Shown piece after piece: positions 7,023-16,806 of a stretch of DNA of 45,781 nt. The notes below the pieces were generated by a model, which worked only from the letters and a program-made list of their open reading frames with translations, did not search any database and had not been told where the DNA came from. Origin of the DNA: Ferrimonas senticii DSM 18821 (GTDB lineage: Bacteria > Pseudomonadota > Gammaproteobacteria > Enterobacterales > Shewanellaceae). The stretch is from the NCBI RefSeq assembly GCF_000422665.1, contig NZ_AUGM01000023.1, positions 1-45,781 of the forward strand, given 5' to 3'. The translations under genes and the position numbers were made by a program. The stretch's first letter is position 1, and every line of letters begins with the position of its first letter.

Positions 7023-8845
7023 GAGTTATCCCCAATAGCATTGTAGAGAAAGGTTAAATTGCCAATCAGGTAACGCCGCCATAGGCGTTTCGGTTCTTGC
7101 AGCAGGCGATACAGCCATTCACAACGCAGCTGTCTTACCCAGTTGGGCGCTCGGGGCACGGTGCCGGCGACAAAATCAAACAGCGCACCGACGCCGATAC
7201 CCACGGTGGCGCCGCTGGCGGTCAGGTGTTGATCCAGCCATTGTTCCTGTTTCGGGTTGCCCATGGCGACAATCAACAGGTTGGCACCGCTGGCGCGGAT
7301 CTGTTGGCAGATCGCTTGGTCGTCATCGAAATAGCCGTGGTGATAGCCCACCCATTGATGCTGCGGGAACTGAGTGCGCCAAGTCGCTGCACAGCCGGCC
7401 ACAACGTCAGCTTTGGCGCCCAATAAAAAGATCTTTAGTGGTTGCTGGCTTTGGCTTAAAAATCGCGGCGTGAAGTCAGTGCCATTTAAGTTTTCTAAAA
7501 AACCTTGGCCATACTTCCAGCGACTCGCCAGATCCAAGCCAACGCCATCGTTAAGCACCAACAGTCGATTTAGCAGTTGTTGGTAGTGGCCGTCTTGGCG
7601 AGCAAGATTGATGGTATGGGCATTGGCGTAGGCCATCGCCAACGGTTGCTGATTCGCAATTGCTTGGTCAAGCTTGGCAATGATTGCTGCGCCGTCGCTG
7701 CCGCTGACATTAACCCCTTGGATGGTTCGTTGCCGGTGCCACAGTTGCTGATAGTGTTGGCTAAACTGCTTGGCGACCGCAGGCCATGCATAGCGCTGCG
7801 CGGCGGCGATGGTTTGGGCGCGCCAAGCGGCATGGTGCTGGTGCAATTGTTGATGAAATTCCGCGATCTGCTCGGCGGCCTGTTGCGGCTGGTCAAACTC
7901 AATCAAACGGCCTACTTGGGCTTGTTCGATGATTCGAGTAAAGCTTGGGATGGCTGAAGCCAATGGCAGCAGTCCCGCAGCCATTCCTTCAATTAGGGTC
8001 ATCCCAAAGCCCTCATATTCAGAGGCGCTGACGATATAGCTATGGCGACGCAGTTCGGCTTTGATTTGCGCATCGGTTAAGCCGGTACAGATTGTCAGGC
8101 TGTCGCCGAGTGCCAGTTGTTCAGCAAGGCGTTGCAGCTTTACTAAATTATTGTCCCAGTCCTTACCGATGATCGTTAGGGTGGCTTGCGGCAGTTGCTG
8201 GCGCAGCTGCGCCAAGGTGTGCAGTAATTTATCTATGCGTTTATTGTTGGAGAAGCGGCCGATAAAGACCATGCTCGGCGCTGGGCTGTGGTTGGCGACA
8301 TCGGCAAATTTGGCGGTATCAACGCCGTTTTCTATTAAACTTAACCGCTGCCGACAAAGCGGGGCAAAGCGTTCAAAGTCGTTATTGCTGCAGGCATAGA
8401 TGGCGACGTAGGCCTTTAATGAGGCGCGGGTAACGCTGTTAAAAAATACCCGTTTGGTGGTGCTCGCAAAGGGGGTATGAAAGAAACCGCCATGAGTGGA
8501 CAGTAGCAGTGGCTTGCGATGCCAAAGCTTGGTTAGGGCCAAAAAATCACAGAAGAAATCGACCCCATGCACATGGATAAGGTCAAACGACTGCAGGTGC
8601 TTTAGCACGCTTGGCGCAATCGGGTATTTATAGCTTCCCCAATAGCCGATCCGTCGTACTGGGATGGTTGCTACCGTTGCGGTTGCTGGCAACCGTTGTT
8701 GCTGGTCTTGATGGAAGATCCGATTCAGGGTGAGTACTTCGGCGTCAATGCCATGCTGACGCTGCTCTGAGACCAAACATTGGACGAAGTTTTCCAAGCC
8801 GCCGATGGCCGGGGCAAACTGGCGGACAATGTGTAATACCTTCAT
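7019..8845 (-). CDS. Fusion glycosyltransferase: GT4 domain + WecG/TagA/CpsF (GT26) domain
   Basis: 608 residues in two enzymes. Residues 1-372 are a GT4 protein: APAIGGLENF near the start, VFIGRFSNNKRIDKLL, and the EX7E motif at E278/E286 in EYEGFGMTLIEG. Residues 376-605 match the WecG/TagA/CpsF family: ANAHTINLA, LNDGVGLDLAS, NGTDFTP, FLLGA, GNPKQEQW and GVGALFDFVAGTVPRAP, with an R.EWLYRL...R.RRY tail. GT26 enzymes usually add ManNAc, ManNAcA or glucose early to undecaprenyl-PP-linked sugars. One polypeptide could thus add two successive residues of the repeat. The stop overlaps the next start (ATGA); the upstream GT2 gene ends 12 bases away. Both halves look intact. Domain assignment is firm; sugar specificities are not. 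Confidence 0.9.
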   Translation of the reverse strand: MKVLHIVRQFAPAIGGLENFVQCLVSEQRQHGIDAEVLTLNRIFHQDQQQRLPATATVATIPVRRIGYWGSYKYPIAPSVLKHLQSFDLIHVHGVDFFCDFLALTKLWHRKPLLLSTHGGFFHTPFASTTKRVFFNSVTRASLKAYVAIYACSNNDFERFAPLCRQRLSLIENGVDTAKFADVANHSPAPSMVFIGRFSNNKRIDKLLHTLAQLRQQLPQATLTIIGKDWDNNLVKLQRLAEQLALGDSLTICTGLTDAQIKAELRRHSYIVSASEYEGFGMTLIEGMAAGLLPLASAIPSFTRIIEQAQVGRLIEFDQPQQAAEQIAEFHQQLHQHHAAWRAQTIAAAQRYAWPAVAKQFSQHYQQLWHRQRTIQGVNVSGSDGAAIIAKLDQAIANQQPLAMAYANAHTINLARQDGHYQQLLNRLLVLNDGVGLDLASRWKYGQGFLENLNGTDFTPRFLSQSQQPLKIFLLGAKADVVAGCAATWRTQFPQHQWVGYHHGYFDDDQAICQQIRASGANLLIVAMGNPKQEQWLDQHLTASGATVGIGVGALFDFVAGTVPRAPNWVRQLRCEWLYRLLQEPKRLWRRYLIGNLTFLYNAIGDNS

Positions 8846-8857
8846 GGTTGGCCTCGA

Positions 8858-9757
8858 CTATTTGTACATTTCAATGGGATTGGCGTTCATTAAATGGCGC
8901 AATTTCCCCAATTGGATGTGCATCCCCATCCGATAGCGAAAGCTTAAGTGGCGACCAAATGGCCGCAGTACCACGGCGGTGAGCAGATCGGTCGTGGCGC
9001 GGATCAGGGCTTTCAGTCCCATCCAATAGCGTTGGCTTGATGGTTGTGGGCTGATGAAGTTAATGGCGTAGGTTTCGCCCACTCTAGTTGACTGTTTCAG
9101 TAGGTAATCGGCATTGAGCCGATGCAGTTCGGCAGTCTCTCGGACAATCGCCTGTTGGCAGGCGATGATCCGCCCACCAGAGCGATGAATGGCACTGAAA
9201 AAAGCGCTGTCTTCGCCACCAGTGGTGCCGAGTTTTGGATCGAACGGCGTGCTTGGATGGGGTAAGGCGCTGCGACGCACTAGGGAGTTACCGGTAAGAC
9301 CAACGGTCAGTTCCGTGCCAGTATCGCGGCAGCGACGCCCTAGTAAGTCGCCGCGGCGGATCCACTCTGGGGTCGCTTGCGGATATAAGGTGACCACTTG
9401 GCCAACAACTGCGGCCGCGTGGTATTGCTGGGCGCAGCGGTATAACTGCAGCAGCCAGTCGTCATCGGCTTCTTCGTCATCGTCGATAAAGGCCAGCCAA
9501 TCACCACTGGCATTGGCGACGCTGACGTTACGGGTTAGGGCGATGTTTTTTTGCGGCTGAATTTGGTAGTGCACTGGTATGGCACAATGCCGCTTAAATT
9601 GCTCAACAATGACTTGGCCTGAACCGTTAGGATCGTTATCGGCGATCGATATCTCAAGCGTTACCTGGGGTGGTAAGCGCAGTTGTTGCAGGCTCGCTAA
9701 GGTGTCAGCCAATTGCGGTCGTTTGTAGGTACATAAGCAAACGCTAATCGTAGTCAT
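8858..9757 (-). CDS. Glycosyltransferase family 2
   Basis: 299 residues from ATG 9757, chosen over an upstream start at 9823 because it begins directly at the fold (MTTISVCLCTYKRP) and overlaps the previous stop as ATGA. The GT-A fold shows the nucleotide-binding opening CTYKRP, the metal-binding run FIDDDEEADDDW, the acceptor-side GGEDSAFF and an R.R-type tail. It has no obvious membrane segments; it would act at the cytoplasmic membrane surface. It resembles succinoglycan-type (ExoM-like) chain-building transferases. It sits between the polymerase and the fusion transferase in the minus-strand cluster. Donor and acceptor are unknown. Confidence 0.87.
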   Translation of the reverse strand: MTTISVCLCTYKRPQLADTLASLQQLRLPPQVTLEISIADNDPNGSGQVIVEQFKRHCAIPVHYQIQPQKNIALTRNVSVANASGDWLAFIDDDEEADDDWLLQLYRCAQQYHAAAVVGQVVTLYPQATPEWIRRGDLLGRRCRDTGTELTVGLTGNSLVRRSALPHPSTPFDPKLGTTGGEDSAFFSAIHRSGGRIIACQQAIVRETAELHRLNADYLLKQSTRVGETYAINFISPQPSSQRYWMGLKALIRATTDLLTAVVLRPFGRHLSFRYRMGMHIQLGKLRHLMNANPIEMYK

Positions 9758-11067
9758 GACAACATCCTTTTGTCGGTCACCAGTCGAGCCGTGCTGATAA
9801 ACACCAGTAGCTGGATCATCCACATCGCGTGGCTGCCCCGCAGTAAACTGCTCTCGGTGACGTTATGTAATAGGGTGATGATCAGCAGAATCCATAACAG
9901 GAAATAAAATTGTGGATGACGCTGGCGGATTTGTCCCGATTGGCGGACGAATTGCAGCACTACCAAGCCATAGAGCACCATTCCCGTCATTCCTAGAATC
10001 GCCAACAGGTCCAGGTAGCCGTTATGGCCTTGATTCAACAATTGCAGATAGCTTTGGCCGTAGATCACGTTGGGTGAACGATCACCGATCCCCCAAAAGG
10101 AGCCGTAGCCGTGGCCGAGCAACCAACGTTCCTCGATGCGGTCCAGCAGAAACTGCCAAATATAGTCGCGGCCGGTAAAACCCGGATCATTCATAAACTG
10201 GGCGAGCAACTGCTTGATGTGCCAGTCGTGCCAACCGAGCGCCAACTGAACCGCGATCAACAGTAACAAGCAGGCCACCAGCAGCAGACTGCCTAGGTTG
10301 ATGTCGAAAGTGATCGACAGTTTATGGAGGCTATAAACTAATACTGGAGCCAGCAGCATCAACGCGATTGAGGTTTTGGAAACCGACATCAGCAACAGCA
10401 ATAACCACAGACCGATGTAGAGGCTGTTGAAACGTAGATTGCAGTGCTGGCGATACAAGGTGCGCACCGCAATAGCGAAATAGATCGACAGTAAAGCGAC
10501 GGCGCCAAGGCTGTTTTTCTGGCCATGGATCCCATAAAAATAGCCTTTGGCGTCGAAGTTACCGGTGAGCACCGTAACGAGGTTTAGCAACAACACTGCC
10601 GCCCCGATTCGGTAGAGGATCAGCAGCAATTGTTGTGGTTGGCGTAGGTAGCCGATGCCGGCAAATACCGACGTGATGATAAACAACAGTAAAATCGAGC
10701 GGCGAAAGGCGATGCGGCCATCGATAGCCCATAAGGTGCTGAGCAGCGCCAGCACAACTATCAGCACCAGTGGCCATTGGGACTGGACGATGGCACCAAA
10801 GCGCCGTGGATCTCGTAGGGCGCAGATGCAGGCGATCGCCATTAGGCTAACCCACAGCAATTGGTTAAAGCGGTTGCTACCGGAGGTGCTGCTGGTAACG
10901 GTTGCCAGCTCCATCTCGGCTAATTCGAGCGCCGGTTGCATCTGTGGTTTGAGCAGATCGAAACTCAACGCAAACATGACGGTCAGCAGCAGCACCGCCA
11001 ACAGATTGTTGAGGGTGTAGTGGCGACAGTCATCACCGATAAACCAATTAAAGGCTCGGGTTAACAT
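9754..11067 (-). CDS. O-antigen polymerase/ligase family protein (Wzy-like)
   Basis: 437 residues with about ten to twelve membrane segments. A large soluble loop near residues 290-370 carries GHGYGSFWG and HNGYLDLLAILGMTG, the pattern of the O-antigen ligase/polymerase (Wzy_C/WaaL) family. In a locus with a flippase, a chain-length kinase and an export protein, polymerisation of repeat units on the periplasmic face is the likely job, although the family also includes lipid A core ligases. It overlaps the flippase gene by seven bases and the GT2 gene by four, so all three are probably coupled. Family call is good; polymerase versus ligase is inferred from context. Confidence 0.82.
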   Translation of the reverse strand: MLTRAFNWFIGDDCRHYTLNNLLAVLLLTVMFALSFDLLKPQMQPALELAEMELATVTSSTSGSNRFNQLLWVSLMAIACICALRDPRRFGAIVQSQWPLVLIVVLALLSTLWAIDGRIAFRRSILLLFIITSVFAGIGYLRQPQQLLLILYRIGAAVLLLNLVTVLTGNFDAKGYFYGIHGQKNSLGAVALLSIYFAIAVRTLYRQHCNLRFNSLYIGLWLLLLLMSVSKTSIALMLLAPVLVYSLHKLSITFDINLGSLLLVACLLLLIAVQLALGWHDWHIKQLLAQFMNDPGFTGRDYIWQFLLDRIEERWLLGHGYGSFWGIGDRSPNVIYGQSYLQLLNQGHNGYLDLLAILGMTGMVLYGLVVLQFVRQSGQIRQRHPQFYFLLWILLIITLLHNVTESSLLRGSHAMWMIQLLVFISTARLVTDKRMLS

Positions 11068-12302
11068 TGTTGTGGTTCCACCTTATCGCGAGCAGGCAGC
11101 AACAATCGCAACACATACAGCAATACCAAGGTTTCAGCTGCTAGTACGCCAGCAATAACCCATTGCGGTTGATTAACTAGTCCTACCAGCACTAACACCA
11201 ACAGCGACAGCAGCGCGCCCCAGATGGTCGCCATCGCCAATTCTTGAAAGCGATTTTGCGCCTGTACTGCGGTGCTGTAGCTGCCACGAACATGAAATAG
11301 CAGCGTAGCCAGCGCCCATTGGGCAACGACCCACTCGATCCCAGGGTACTTGTCGGCGAAAAATTGTTGTTGTAACCATGGCCAGCTGAGCCACAACGCG
11401 CTTGCAAATACCACGTTAAACAGCAAAAAGCCCAAGCCGCCCAGGTGGGTTAAGCGGATAAATTGCGGCCATTGGTGCTGGCCATGCAATTGCGCCAAGG
11501 TGGGTTTAGCAACCCGCGTCCACGCTGAGGTGATGACATTTAACGGCCCAAAAAATACCCGCCCAGCTTGCACAAATCCGACGACGGCTGCGCCAAAGAA
11601 TGCGCCAATAAACAGCACATAGCCGCGATTTTGCAATTCGGTGGTAAGGGCGCCAACCAGTGACCAGCGGGATTGTTGCCAGATGGGTTGGTACTGTTGC
11701 CACCAATGGTGCTGACCGCCACTGCGCAGCAATTGCAGTTCGTGCCACAGCATCGGTAGTGAACACAGCAACTGACTGAGCGACATCAGGTAAAGTAGCT
11801 CGGTTACGCCAACCGCTGACCAGCCCCAATGCAGACCGATTGCTGTGATGCCGGCGGCGAATAGTCCAATCCCAAGCAGATCTGAGGTCAGGATCGGCAA
11901 CAGTTTGAACTCGGCCGCCCAACGATTGCGCAGATATTCCCTTAACCAGCGACTGCAGAAGTAGGCCGCGGCTGCCAGCGACAGTGACAGCGACCAACCG
12001 AACGGCAATAGCGGCAGGAGCATTAGCAGCAATACCGCCAAGATCAATAACGAACCCAGATGGCCCCAGGCGAGGGTGCGCCGCAGTGGTTCGGGGTTGT
12101 CGCTGGCGGGGACCAGTACCGAGTACGGCGTAGTGATCAACGCATTCTGGATGCAGAGGATCATAAAGCTGGCGCTGAATAAGATGCTGTAGAGACCGAA
12201 ATCCTCGCTACTCCACCATTTAAGCAGAGCCAAATTCAGCGCAAAGTTAAACGCGCTCATCAATCCTTGATCTATCACCGAGATGGTCACATTTCGCCGC
12301 AA
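11061..12302 (-). CDS. Polysaccharide flippase, Wzx/PST family
   Basis: 413 residues with about twelve hydrophobic segments, and the typical AGRVFFGPLNVI..AWTRVAKPTLAQLH region of MOP-superfamily polysaccharide transporters. It would flip the undecaprenyl-PP-linked repeat across the inner membrane. The start is TTG at 12302, supported by a strong AAGGAGGGG five to six bases upstream; the next alternative (GTG, 12290) is too far from it. It is the first gene of the minus-strand cluster, divergent from manC with about 160 bases between. No RfaH/ops element was seen in the leader. Confidence 0.82.
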   Translation of the reverse strand: MRRNVTISVIDQGLMSAFNFALNLALLKWWSSEDFGLYSILFSASFMILCIQNALITTPYSVLVPASDNPEPLRRTLAWGHLGSLLILAVLLLMLLPLLPFGWSLSLSLAAAAYFCSRWLREYLRNRWAAEFKLLPILTSDLLGIGLFAAGITAIGLHWGWSAVGVTELLYLMSLSQLLCSLPMLWHELQLLRSGGQHHWWQQYQPIWQQSRWSLVGALTTELQNRGYVLFIGAFFGAAVVGFVQAGRVFFGPLNVITSAWTRVAKPTLAQLHGQHQWPQFIRLTHLGGLGFLLFNVVFASALWLSWPWLQQQFFADKYPGIEWVVAQWALATLLFHVRGSYSTAVQAQNRFQELAMATIWGALLSLLVLVLVGLVNQPQWVIAGVLAAETLVLLYVLRLLLPARDKVEPQQC

Positions 12303-12462
12303 TTTCCCCTCCTTGTGGTCACCGCGAATGCCGCTGAGGCCGATTCAAGTGTAGACCTAAGCAGCAGATCTTCGGCGAGAAATTTGCCCTGCACAAAATC
12401 CAATCGACGTCTATGTTTAGGTAACGCACCTCGATGCGAAAAAAGGACACCATGGGGGAAAG
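12303..12462. promoter_or_regulatory. Divergent promoter region between the flippase and manC clusters
   Basis: This 160-base gap must start transcription of both EPS arms. The minus side carries AAGGAGGGG before the flippase TTG; the plus side carries GGGGGAAAG before manC. I could not identify convincing -35/-10 hexamers, an ops/JUMPstart element or a second riboswitch. Confidence 0.5.
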
Positions 12463-13890
12463 ATGATGGCGACAACGATGGTACCGGTGGTGCTCGCCGG
12501 TGGTAGTGGTTCCCGTTTATGGCCGCTGTCGAGAACCCAGTACCCAAAGCAGTTTTTGCCGCTGTGCAGCGATGGCGATTCCCAGCACAGCATGCTGCAG
12601 CAAACGTTATTGCGATTACAGGGCTTGCCAGTGGCACCACCGCTATTGATCTGTAACGAAGACCACCGCTTTATCGCCGCTGAACAGTTGCGCGCCATCG
12701 ACCAACTTGGGCCAATTTTACTCGAACCGGCTGGGCGCAATACCGCTCCCGCGCTAGCGCTGGCGGCAATGCAGAGCATGCCGCAGCATGATCCATTGCT
12801 GTTGGTGCTGGCGGCTGATCATCGCATCGCCGCTCCACAGGCCTTTCGAGAAGCCGTTACCGCAGCGATGCCATTAGCCGAGCAGGGGAAGTTGGTGACC
12901 TTTGGGGTGGTGCCGGACCGGCCCCATTGCGGCTACGGCTACATCCGTCAGGGGCAAGCTATAGAGGGAGGCTTTCACGTTGACGCTTTTGTTGAAAAGC
13001 CCAATCAGCAGGAGGCGCAGCGGCTGATCGACGCTGGCGACTGCCTGTGGAATAGCGGCATGTTTCTGTTTCGCGCCAGTCGCTATCTGGCGGAATTGAA
13101 ACGCCATCGGCCAGACATTGCTACCGTTTGCCGGCAAGCGATGGCGAACACCAGCGCTGATCTCGACTTTATTCGAGTCGACCAAGATAGCTTTGCCCAG
13201 TGCCCATCGGAATCGATTGATTACGCGGTAATGGAACATACCGACGATGCGGTTGTGGTACCTCTGCAAGCAGGCTGGAGCGACGTAGGAGCGTGGTCGG
13301 CATTGTGGGATTGTCACAATAAAGATGCGGCCGGTAACAGCATCAATGCCGATGTCTTACTGCACGAAGTTAGTGACTGCTTGATTCACAGCAAGCACCG
13401 GCTGATCGCCGGGCTTGGGGTAAGTGATCTGATCATTGTCGATACCGCCGATGCGCTGCTGGTGGCCAATCGCCATCGCAGCGAGGAGGTGAAACATCTG
13501 GTGGAACAACTCAAAGGCCTGCAACGCACCGAGTTGGATAATCATCGCAAAGTGTATCGCCCGTGGGGTAACTATGACTCGATCGATAACGGTGCCCGCT
13601 ATCAGGTGAAGCGGATCACGGTAAAGCCGGGGGCTCGCTTAAGCGTGCAGATGCATCATCACCGAGCTGAACACTGGGTCGTGGTATCGGGAACCGCCAA
13701 GGTGACCAACGGTGAGCACACGTTTTTGGTGACCGAAAATCAATCCACTTACATACCAATTGGCACTGTGCATTCATTAGAGAATCCCGGCATGGTGCCG
13801 CTGGAGCTTATCGAGGTTCAGTCTGGCTCCTATCTGGGGGAAGACGACATCATCCGTTTGGAGGATAACTATGGCCGAGCGGAATCATGA
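12463..13890 (+). CDS. manC: Mannose-1-phosphate guanylyltransferase / mannose-6-phosphate isomerase (bifunctional)
   Basis: 475 residues, normal length for the type II enzyme. The N-terminal pyrophosphorylase carries [24 protein letters not shown] and FVEKP; the C-terminal cupin isomerase domain carries [23 protein letters not shown] and [13 protein letters not shown]. It interconverts fructose-6-P and mannose-6-P and makes GDP-mannose from mannose-1-P. The start ATG at 12463 has GGGGGAAAG just upstream. The stop overlaps the manB start as ATGA. With manB it completes GDP-mannose supply, so the polymer probably contains mannose or a sugar derived from GDP-mannose; no GDP-mannose-modifying enzyme is present in the locus. 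Confidence 0.95.
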   Translation: MMATTMVPVVLAGGSGSRLWPLSRTQYPKQFLPLCSDGDSQHSMLQQTLLRLQGLPVAPPLLICNEDHRFIAAEQLRAIDQLGPILLEPAGRNTAPALALAAMQSMPQHDPLLLVLAADHRIAAPQAFREAVTAAMPLAEQGKLVTFGVVPDRPHCGYGYIRQGQAIEGGFHVDAFVEKPNQQEAQRLIDAGDCLWNSGMFLFRASRYLAELKRHRPDIATVCRQAMANTSADLDFIRVDQDSFAQCPSESIDYAVMEHTDDAVVVPLQAGWSDVGAWSALWDCHNKDAAGNSINADVLLHEVSDCLIHSKHRLIAGLGVSDLIIVDTADALLVANRHRSEEVKHLVEQLKGLQRTELDNHRKVYRPWGNYDSIDNGARYQVKRITVKPGARLSVQMHHHRAEHWVVVSGTAKVTNGEHTFLVTENQSTYIPIGTVHSLENPGMVPLELIEVQSGSYLGEDDIIRLEDNYGRAES

Positions 13891-15281
13891 CTGAAACAGT
13901 GCAGCTGCCAAGCTGCTTCAAGGCTTATGACATCCGTGGTCGCCTGGGCGAAGAGCTTAATCCGGAATTGGCGTTTCGTATTGGCCGGGCGATGGCGCAA
14001 GTGCTGCAAGCCAAACTGGTGATTGTTGGTGGCGATATTCGCTTAAGCTCGCCCGAGCTAAAGCAGGCGCTAACTGAAGGATTGCTGGCCAGTGGCAGTG
14101 ATGTAATCGATATCGGTCTGGTGGGTACCGAAGAGATCTACTTTGCGGTCCGCCATCTAAATGCCGACGGTGGCGTAATGGTCACCGCATCGCACAACCC
14201 GATAGATTACAACGGCATGAAACTGGTGCGAGAGCAGAGCAAGCCGATTGCGCCGGACAGCGGGTTAACCGAGATTGGCTTACTTGCTCAAGCCGGAACC
14301 TTTGCTGCGGCAACGCCAGGTTCGCTGCAGCAGCGTTCGATATTGGCGCCGTACATCGATCACCTTTGCGGTTACTTTGATCGGCATGCACTGCGGCCGA
14401 TGACATTGCTAGTTAACGCCGGTAATGGCGCGGCAGGGCATGTGATTGATGCGCTGGAGCTGCGATTTAACCAGCAGCGGATCCCAATTCGCTTTATCAA
14501 ACTGCATCACCAACCGGATGGTAACTTTCCCAACGGTATCCCTAATCCGTTATTGCCCGAGTCGCGTCAGGATACCAGCGCCGCGGTGGTGGCTGCGGGT
14601 GCCGATATGGGGATTGCATGGGATGGTGATTTTGACCGCTGTTTCTTGTTTGACCACCAAGGCCAATTTATCGAGGGTTATTACATCGTTGGCCTGCTGG
14701 CGGCGGCATTTGCCGCGAAAGAGCCGGGTGCCAAGATCATTCACGATCCGCGGCTGCTTTGGAATACCCAGCAGATCGCTGAACGGCATCAAGCGACCGC
14801 GATCCAAAGCCGAACCGGGCACGGTTTTATCAAACAGCAGATGCGACAGCACGATGCCGTTTACGGTGGTGAAATGAGTGCCCATCACTATTTCAGAGAG
14901 TTCGGCTATTGCGATAGCGGCATGATCCCATGGTTGTTGGTCTGTGAACTGATCAGCCGTCGCGACACCAGTCTGCAGCAGTTGGTGGCGCAGATGCAGC
15001 AAGACTACCCGAGCTCCGGCGAGCTCAACTTCGAAATTGCCGAGCCGCCGTTGGCGCTGGCGGCGATCCGCGATCACTTTCAATCACGAGCGTCACAGGT
15101 GGATACCACCGATGGCGTCAGCATGTGCTTTAGTGAGCCCCGTGGCCAGTGGCGCTTTAACTTGCGTGCATCCAATACCGAACCGTTGGTTCGGCTGAAT
15201 GTTGAAGCGCGATCCGACCTAGCTCTGATGCACGCGGTGACCGCCGAACTGACGCAACGGTTGCAGCCGTTTTTAATTTAG
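13887..15281 (+). CDS. manB: Phosphomannomutase (phosphohexomutase family)
   Basis: 464 residues. The phosphoserine loop VMVTASHNP (Ser near 102), the metal loop WDGDFDRC (about 245-252), the sugar-binding GEMSAHHYF and the C-terminal phosphate-binding RASNTEPL are all present, as in CpsG/AlgC enzymes. It converts mannose-6-P to mannose-1-P for ManC. Translation is coupled to manC by the ATGA overlap. Some family members also act on glucose phosphates, so dual use is possible. Confidence 0.94.
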   Translation: MTETVQLPSCFKAYDIRGRLGEELNPELAFRIGRAMAQVLQAKLVIVGGDIRLSSPELKQALTEGLLASGSDVIDIGLVGTEEIYFAVRHLNADGGVMVTASHNPIDYNGMKLVREQSKPIAPDSGLTEIGLLAQAGTFAAATPGSLQQRSILAPYIDHLCGYFDRHALRPMTLLVNAGNGAAGHVIDALELRFNQQRIPIRFIKLHHQPDGNFPNGIPNPLLPESRQDTSAAVVAAGADMGIAWDGDFDRCFLFDHQGQFIEGYYIVGLLAAAFAAKEPGAKIIHDPRLLWNTQQIAERHQATAIQSRTGHGFIKQQMRQHDAVYGGEMSAHHYFREFGYCDSGMIPWLLVCELISRRDTSLQQLVAQMQQDYPSSGELNFEIAEPPLALAAIRDHFQSRASQVDTTDGVSMCFSEPRGQWRFNLRASNTEPLVRLNVEARSDLALMHAVTAELTQRLQPFLI

Positions 15282-15352
15282 CTGCAGTGACCTGTGGATC
15301 AATGCGCCAGACTTGGTTCACACGCTAGCGGCAATCAAGATGACGAGTACCT

Positions 15353-16774
15353 ATGGTTCATAATCCTAAGCAGCACCGAGGTTTAACGTTTTCTCGTTCG
15401 CATGGCTTTGCCATCTTATTCCGCCTGCTGGATCTGCTGGTGGTGCAATGGTCATTGCACTTGGCGTTATCGATTCGACAAAGCGATTTGGGCAGCGAAC
15501 AGTTGCTAACGGCGGTATTAACGTCGTTGGCGTTTATGTTTTTTGCTGAGTCGCTTGATCTGTACCGTTCGTGGCGTTCCACCCGACTGCGCGAGATGTT
15601 GCTCACCAATGCCATCAGTTGGGCGCTGGCATGCTGCGTGATGGAACTGGCCACATTTGCGTTCCCAGAACAGTTCAGCATCGATCGATTCACGGTGTTG
15701 TGGTGGGGCGGTTGCGGACTGGTGATGTTTCTCTCCATGCGTATGGCGGCTCGGCAGGTGATCTTCTCTCTGCGTCGGCGCGGCTTCAACACTCAGCGGG
15801 CGGTGATCTTGGGGATCACCGACGCAGGCAAAGCGATGGCACGTAATCTTGAGGATAACCCGCAATTGGGGATCCACTTCGTGGGTTTCTTTGATGATCG
15901 TGCTCCAGAGCGGATTATCGAGCAAGAAGGTCGTGGGCCGGCGCCACTTGGTGATATGGAGCAAGCGCTGCAGTTGGCAAAAAATAACGCCATTGACGTT
16001 ATCTACATTGCGATGCCGATGCGGGCAGAAAAGCGGATCACTGAGATCTTAATGCGCTGTGGTGACAGTACCGCAGCGGTACATATCATCCCCGATTTTT
16101 TTGTCTATAACCTACTGCACGCCCGTTGGCATGAAGTCGGAGAGGTGCAATCGCTGAGCGTCTACGACAGCCCGCTGGATGACTTGGCTAGCTGGCTAAA
16201 GCGAGTGGAAGATATTGTTTTAGCAACTACTATTTTAATGTTGGTGAGCATCCCGATGGTGCTGATCGCCATCGCCATTAAGTGGACGTCACCGGGGCCG
16301 GTGATCTTTAAACAGCATCGTTACGGCATTGATGGTCGCAAGATAAACGTTTGGAAATTCCGCTCGATGAGCGTGCAAGACAATGGCGAGCAGGTAAAAC
16401 AAGCCACCAAAGGCGACGCCAGAGTTACGCCGCTTGGGCGGTTTCTGCGACGCACCTCGTTAGATGAATTACCGCAGTTCTTTAATGTGCTGCAAGGGCA
16501 AATGTCGGTGGTTGGCCCGCGGCCACACGCGGTGGCGCACAATGAACAGTATCGGCAACTGATTGGCGGTTACATGTTGCGCCATCACATGAAGCCAGGG
16601 ATCACCGGCTGGGCGCAAGTTAATGGTTGGCGTGGAGAAACCGACACCTTAGAGAAAATGGAGAAACGGCTAGAGTTCGATTTGGCCTACATTCGCAATT
16701 GGTCATTGTGGTTCGATCTGAAGATAGTCGTCAAAACCGTAATCAGAGGGTTTAACGATTCAAACGCCTATTAA
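15353..16774 (+). CDS. Initiating undecaprenyl-phosphate glycosylphosphotransferase (WcaJ type)
   Basis: 473 residues. N-terminal membrane segments (about 20-140) are followed by a Rossmann-like CoA-binding-type region (RAVILGITDAGKAMARNL) and the catalytic C-terminal phosphoglycosyltransferase domain: KRVEDIV, SPGPVIFKQHRYG, WKFRSM, RRTSLDELPQF, SVVGPRPH and PGITGWAQVNG. The long form usually transfers glucose-1-P (sometimes galactose-1-P) to undecaprenyl phosphate, the first committed step of EPS assembly in the inner membrane. The 71-base gap after manB shows no terminator, so it is probably in the same transcript. The start ATG has only a weak ribosome binding site. The sugar is inferred from the family. 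Confidence 0.92.
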   Translation: MVHNPKQHRGLTFSRSHGFAILFRLLDLLVVQWSLHLALSIRQSDLGSEQLLTAVLTSLAFMFFAESLDLYRSWRSTRLREMLLTNAISWALACCVMELATFAFPEQFSIDRFTVLWWGGCGLVMFLSMRMAARQVIFSLRRRGFNTQRAVILGITDAGKAMARNLEDNPQLGIHFVGFFDDRAPERIIEQEGRGPAPLGDMEQALQLAKNNAIDVIYIAMPMRAEKRITEILMRCGDSTAAVHIIPDFFVYNLLHARWHEVGEVQSLSVYDSPLDDLASWLKRVEDIVLATTILMLVSIPMVLIAIAIKWTSPGPVIFKQHRYGIDGRKINVWKFRSMSVQDNGEQVKQATKGDARVTPLGRFLRRTSLDELPQFFNVLQGQMSVVGPRPHAVAHNEQYRQLIGGYMLRHHMKPGITGWAQVNGWRGETDTLEKMEKRLEFDLAYIRNWSLWFDLKIVVKTVIRGFNDSNAY

Positions 16775-16806
16775 TACAGGTGTTTGCAGGGATATAGGGG
16801 ATAACA

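Noticed and set aside
12303-12462. RfaH ops/JUMPstart element or a second c-di-GMP riboswitch in the divergent EPS promoter region
   Set aside because: No GGCGGTAG-like core and no GEMM blocks were found on either strand.
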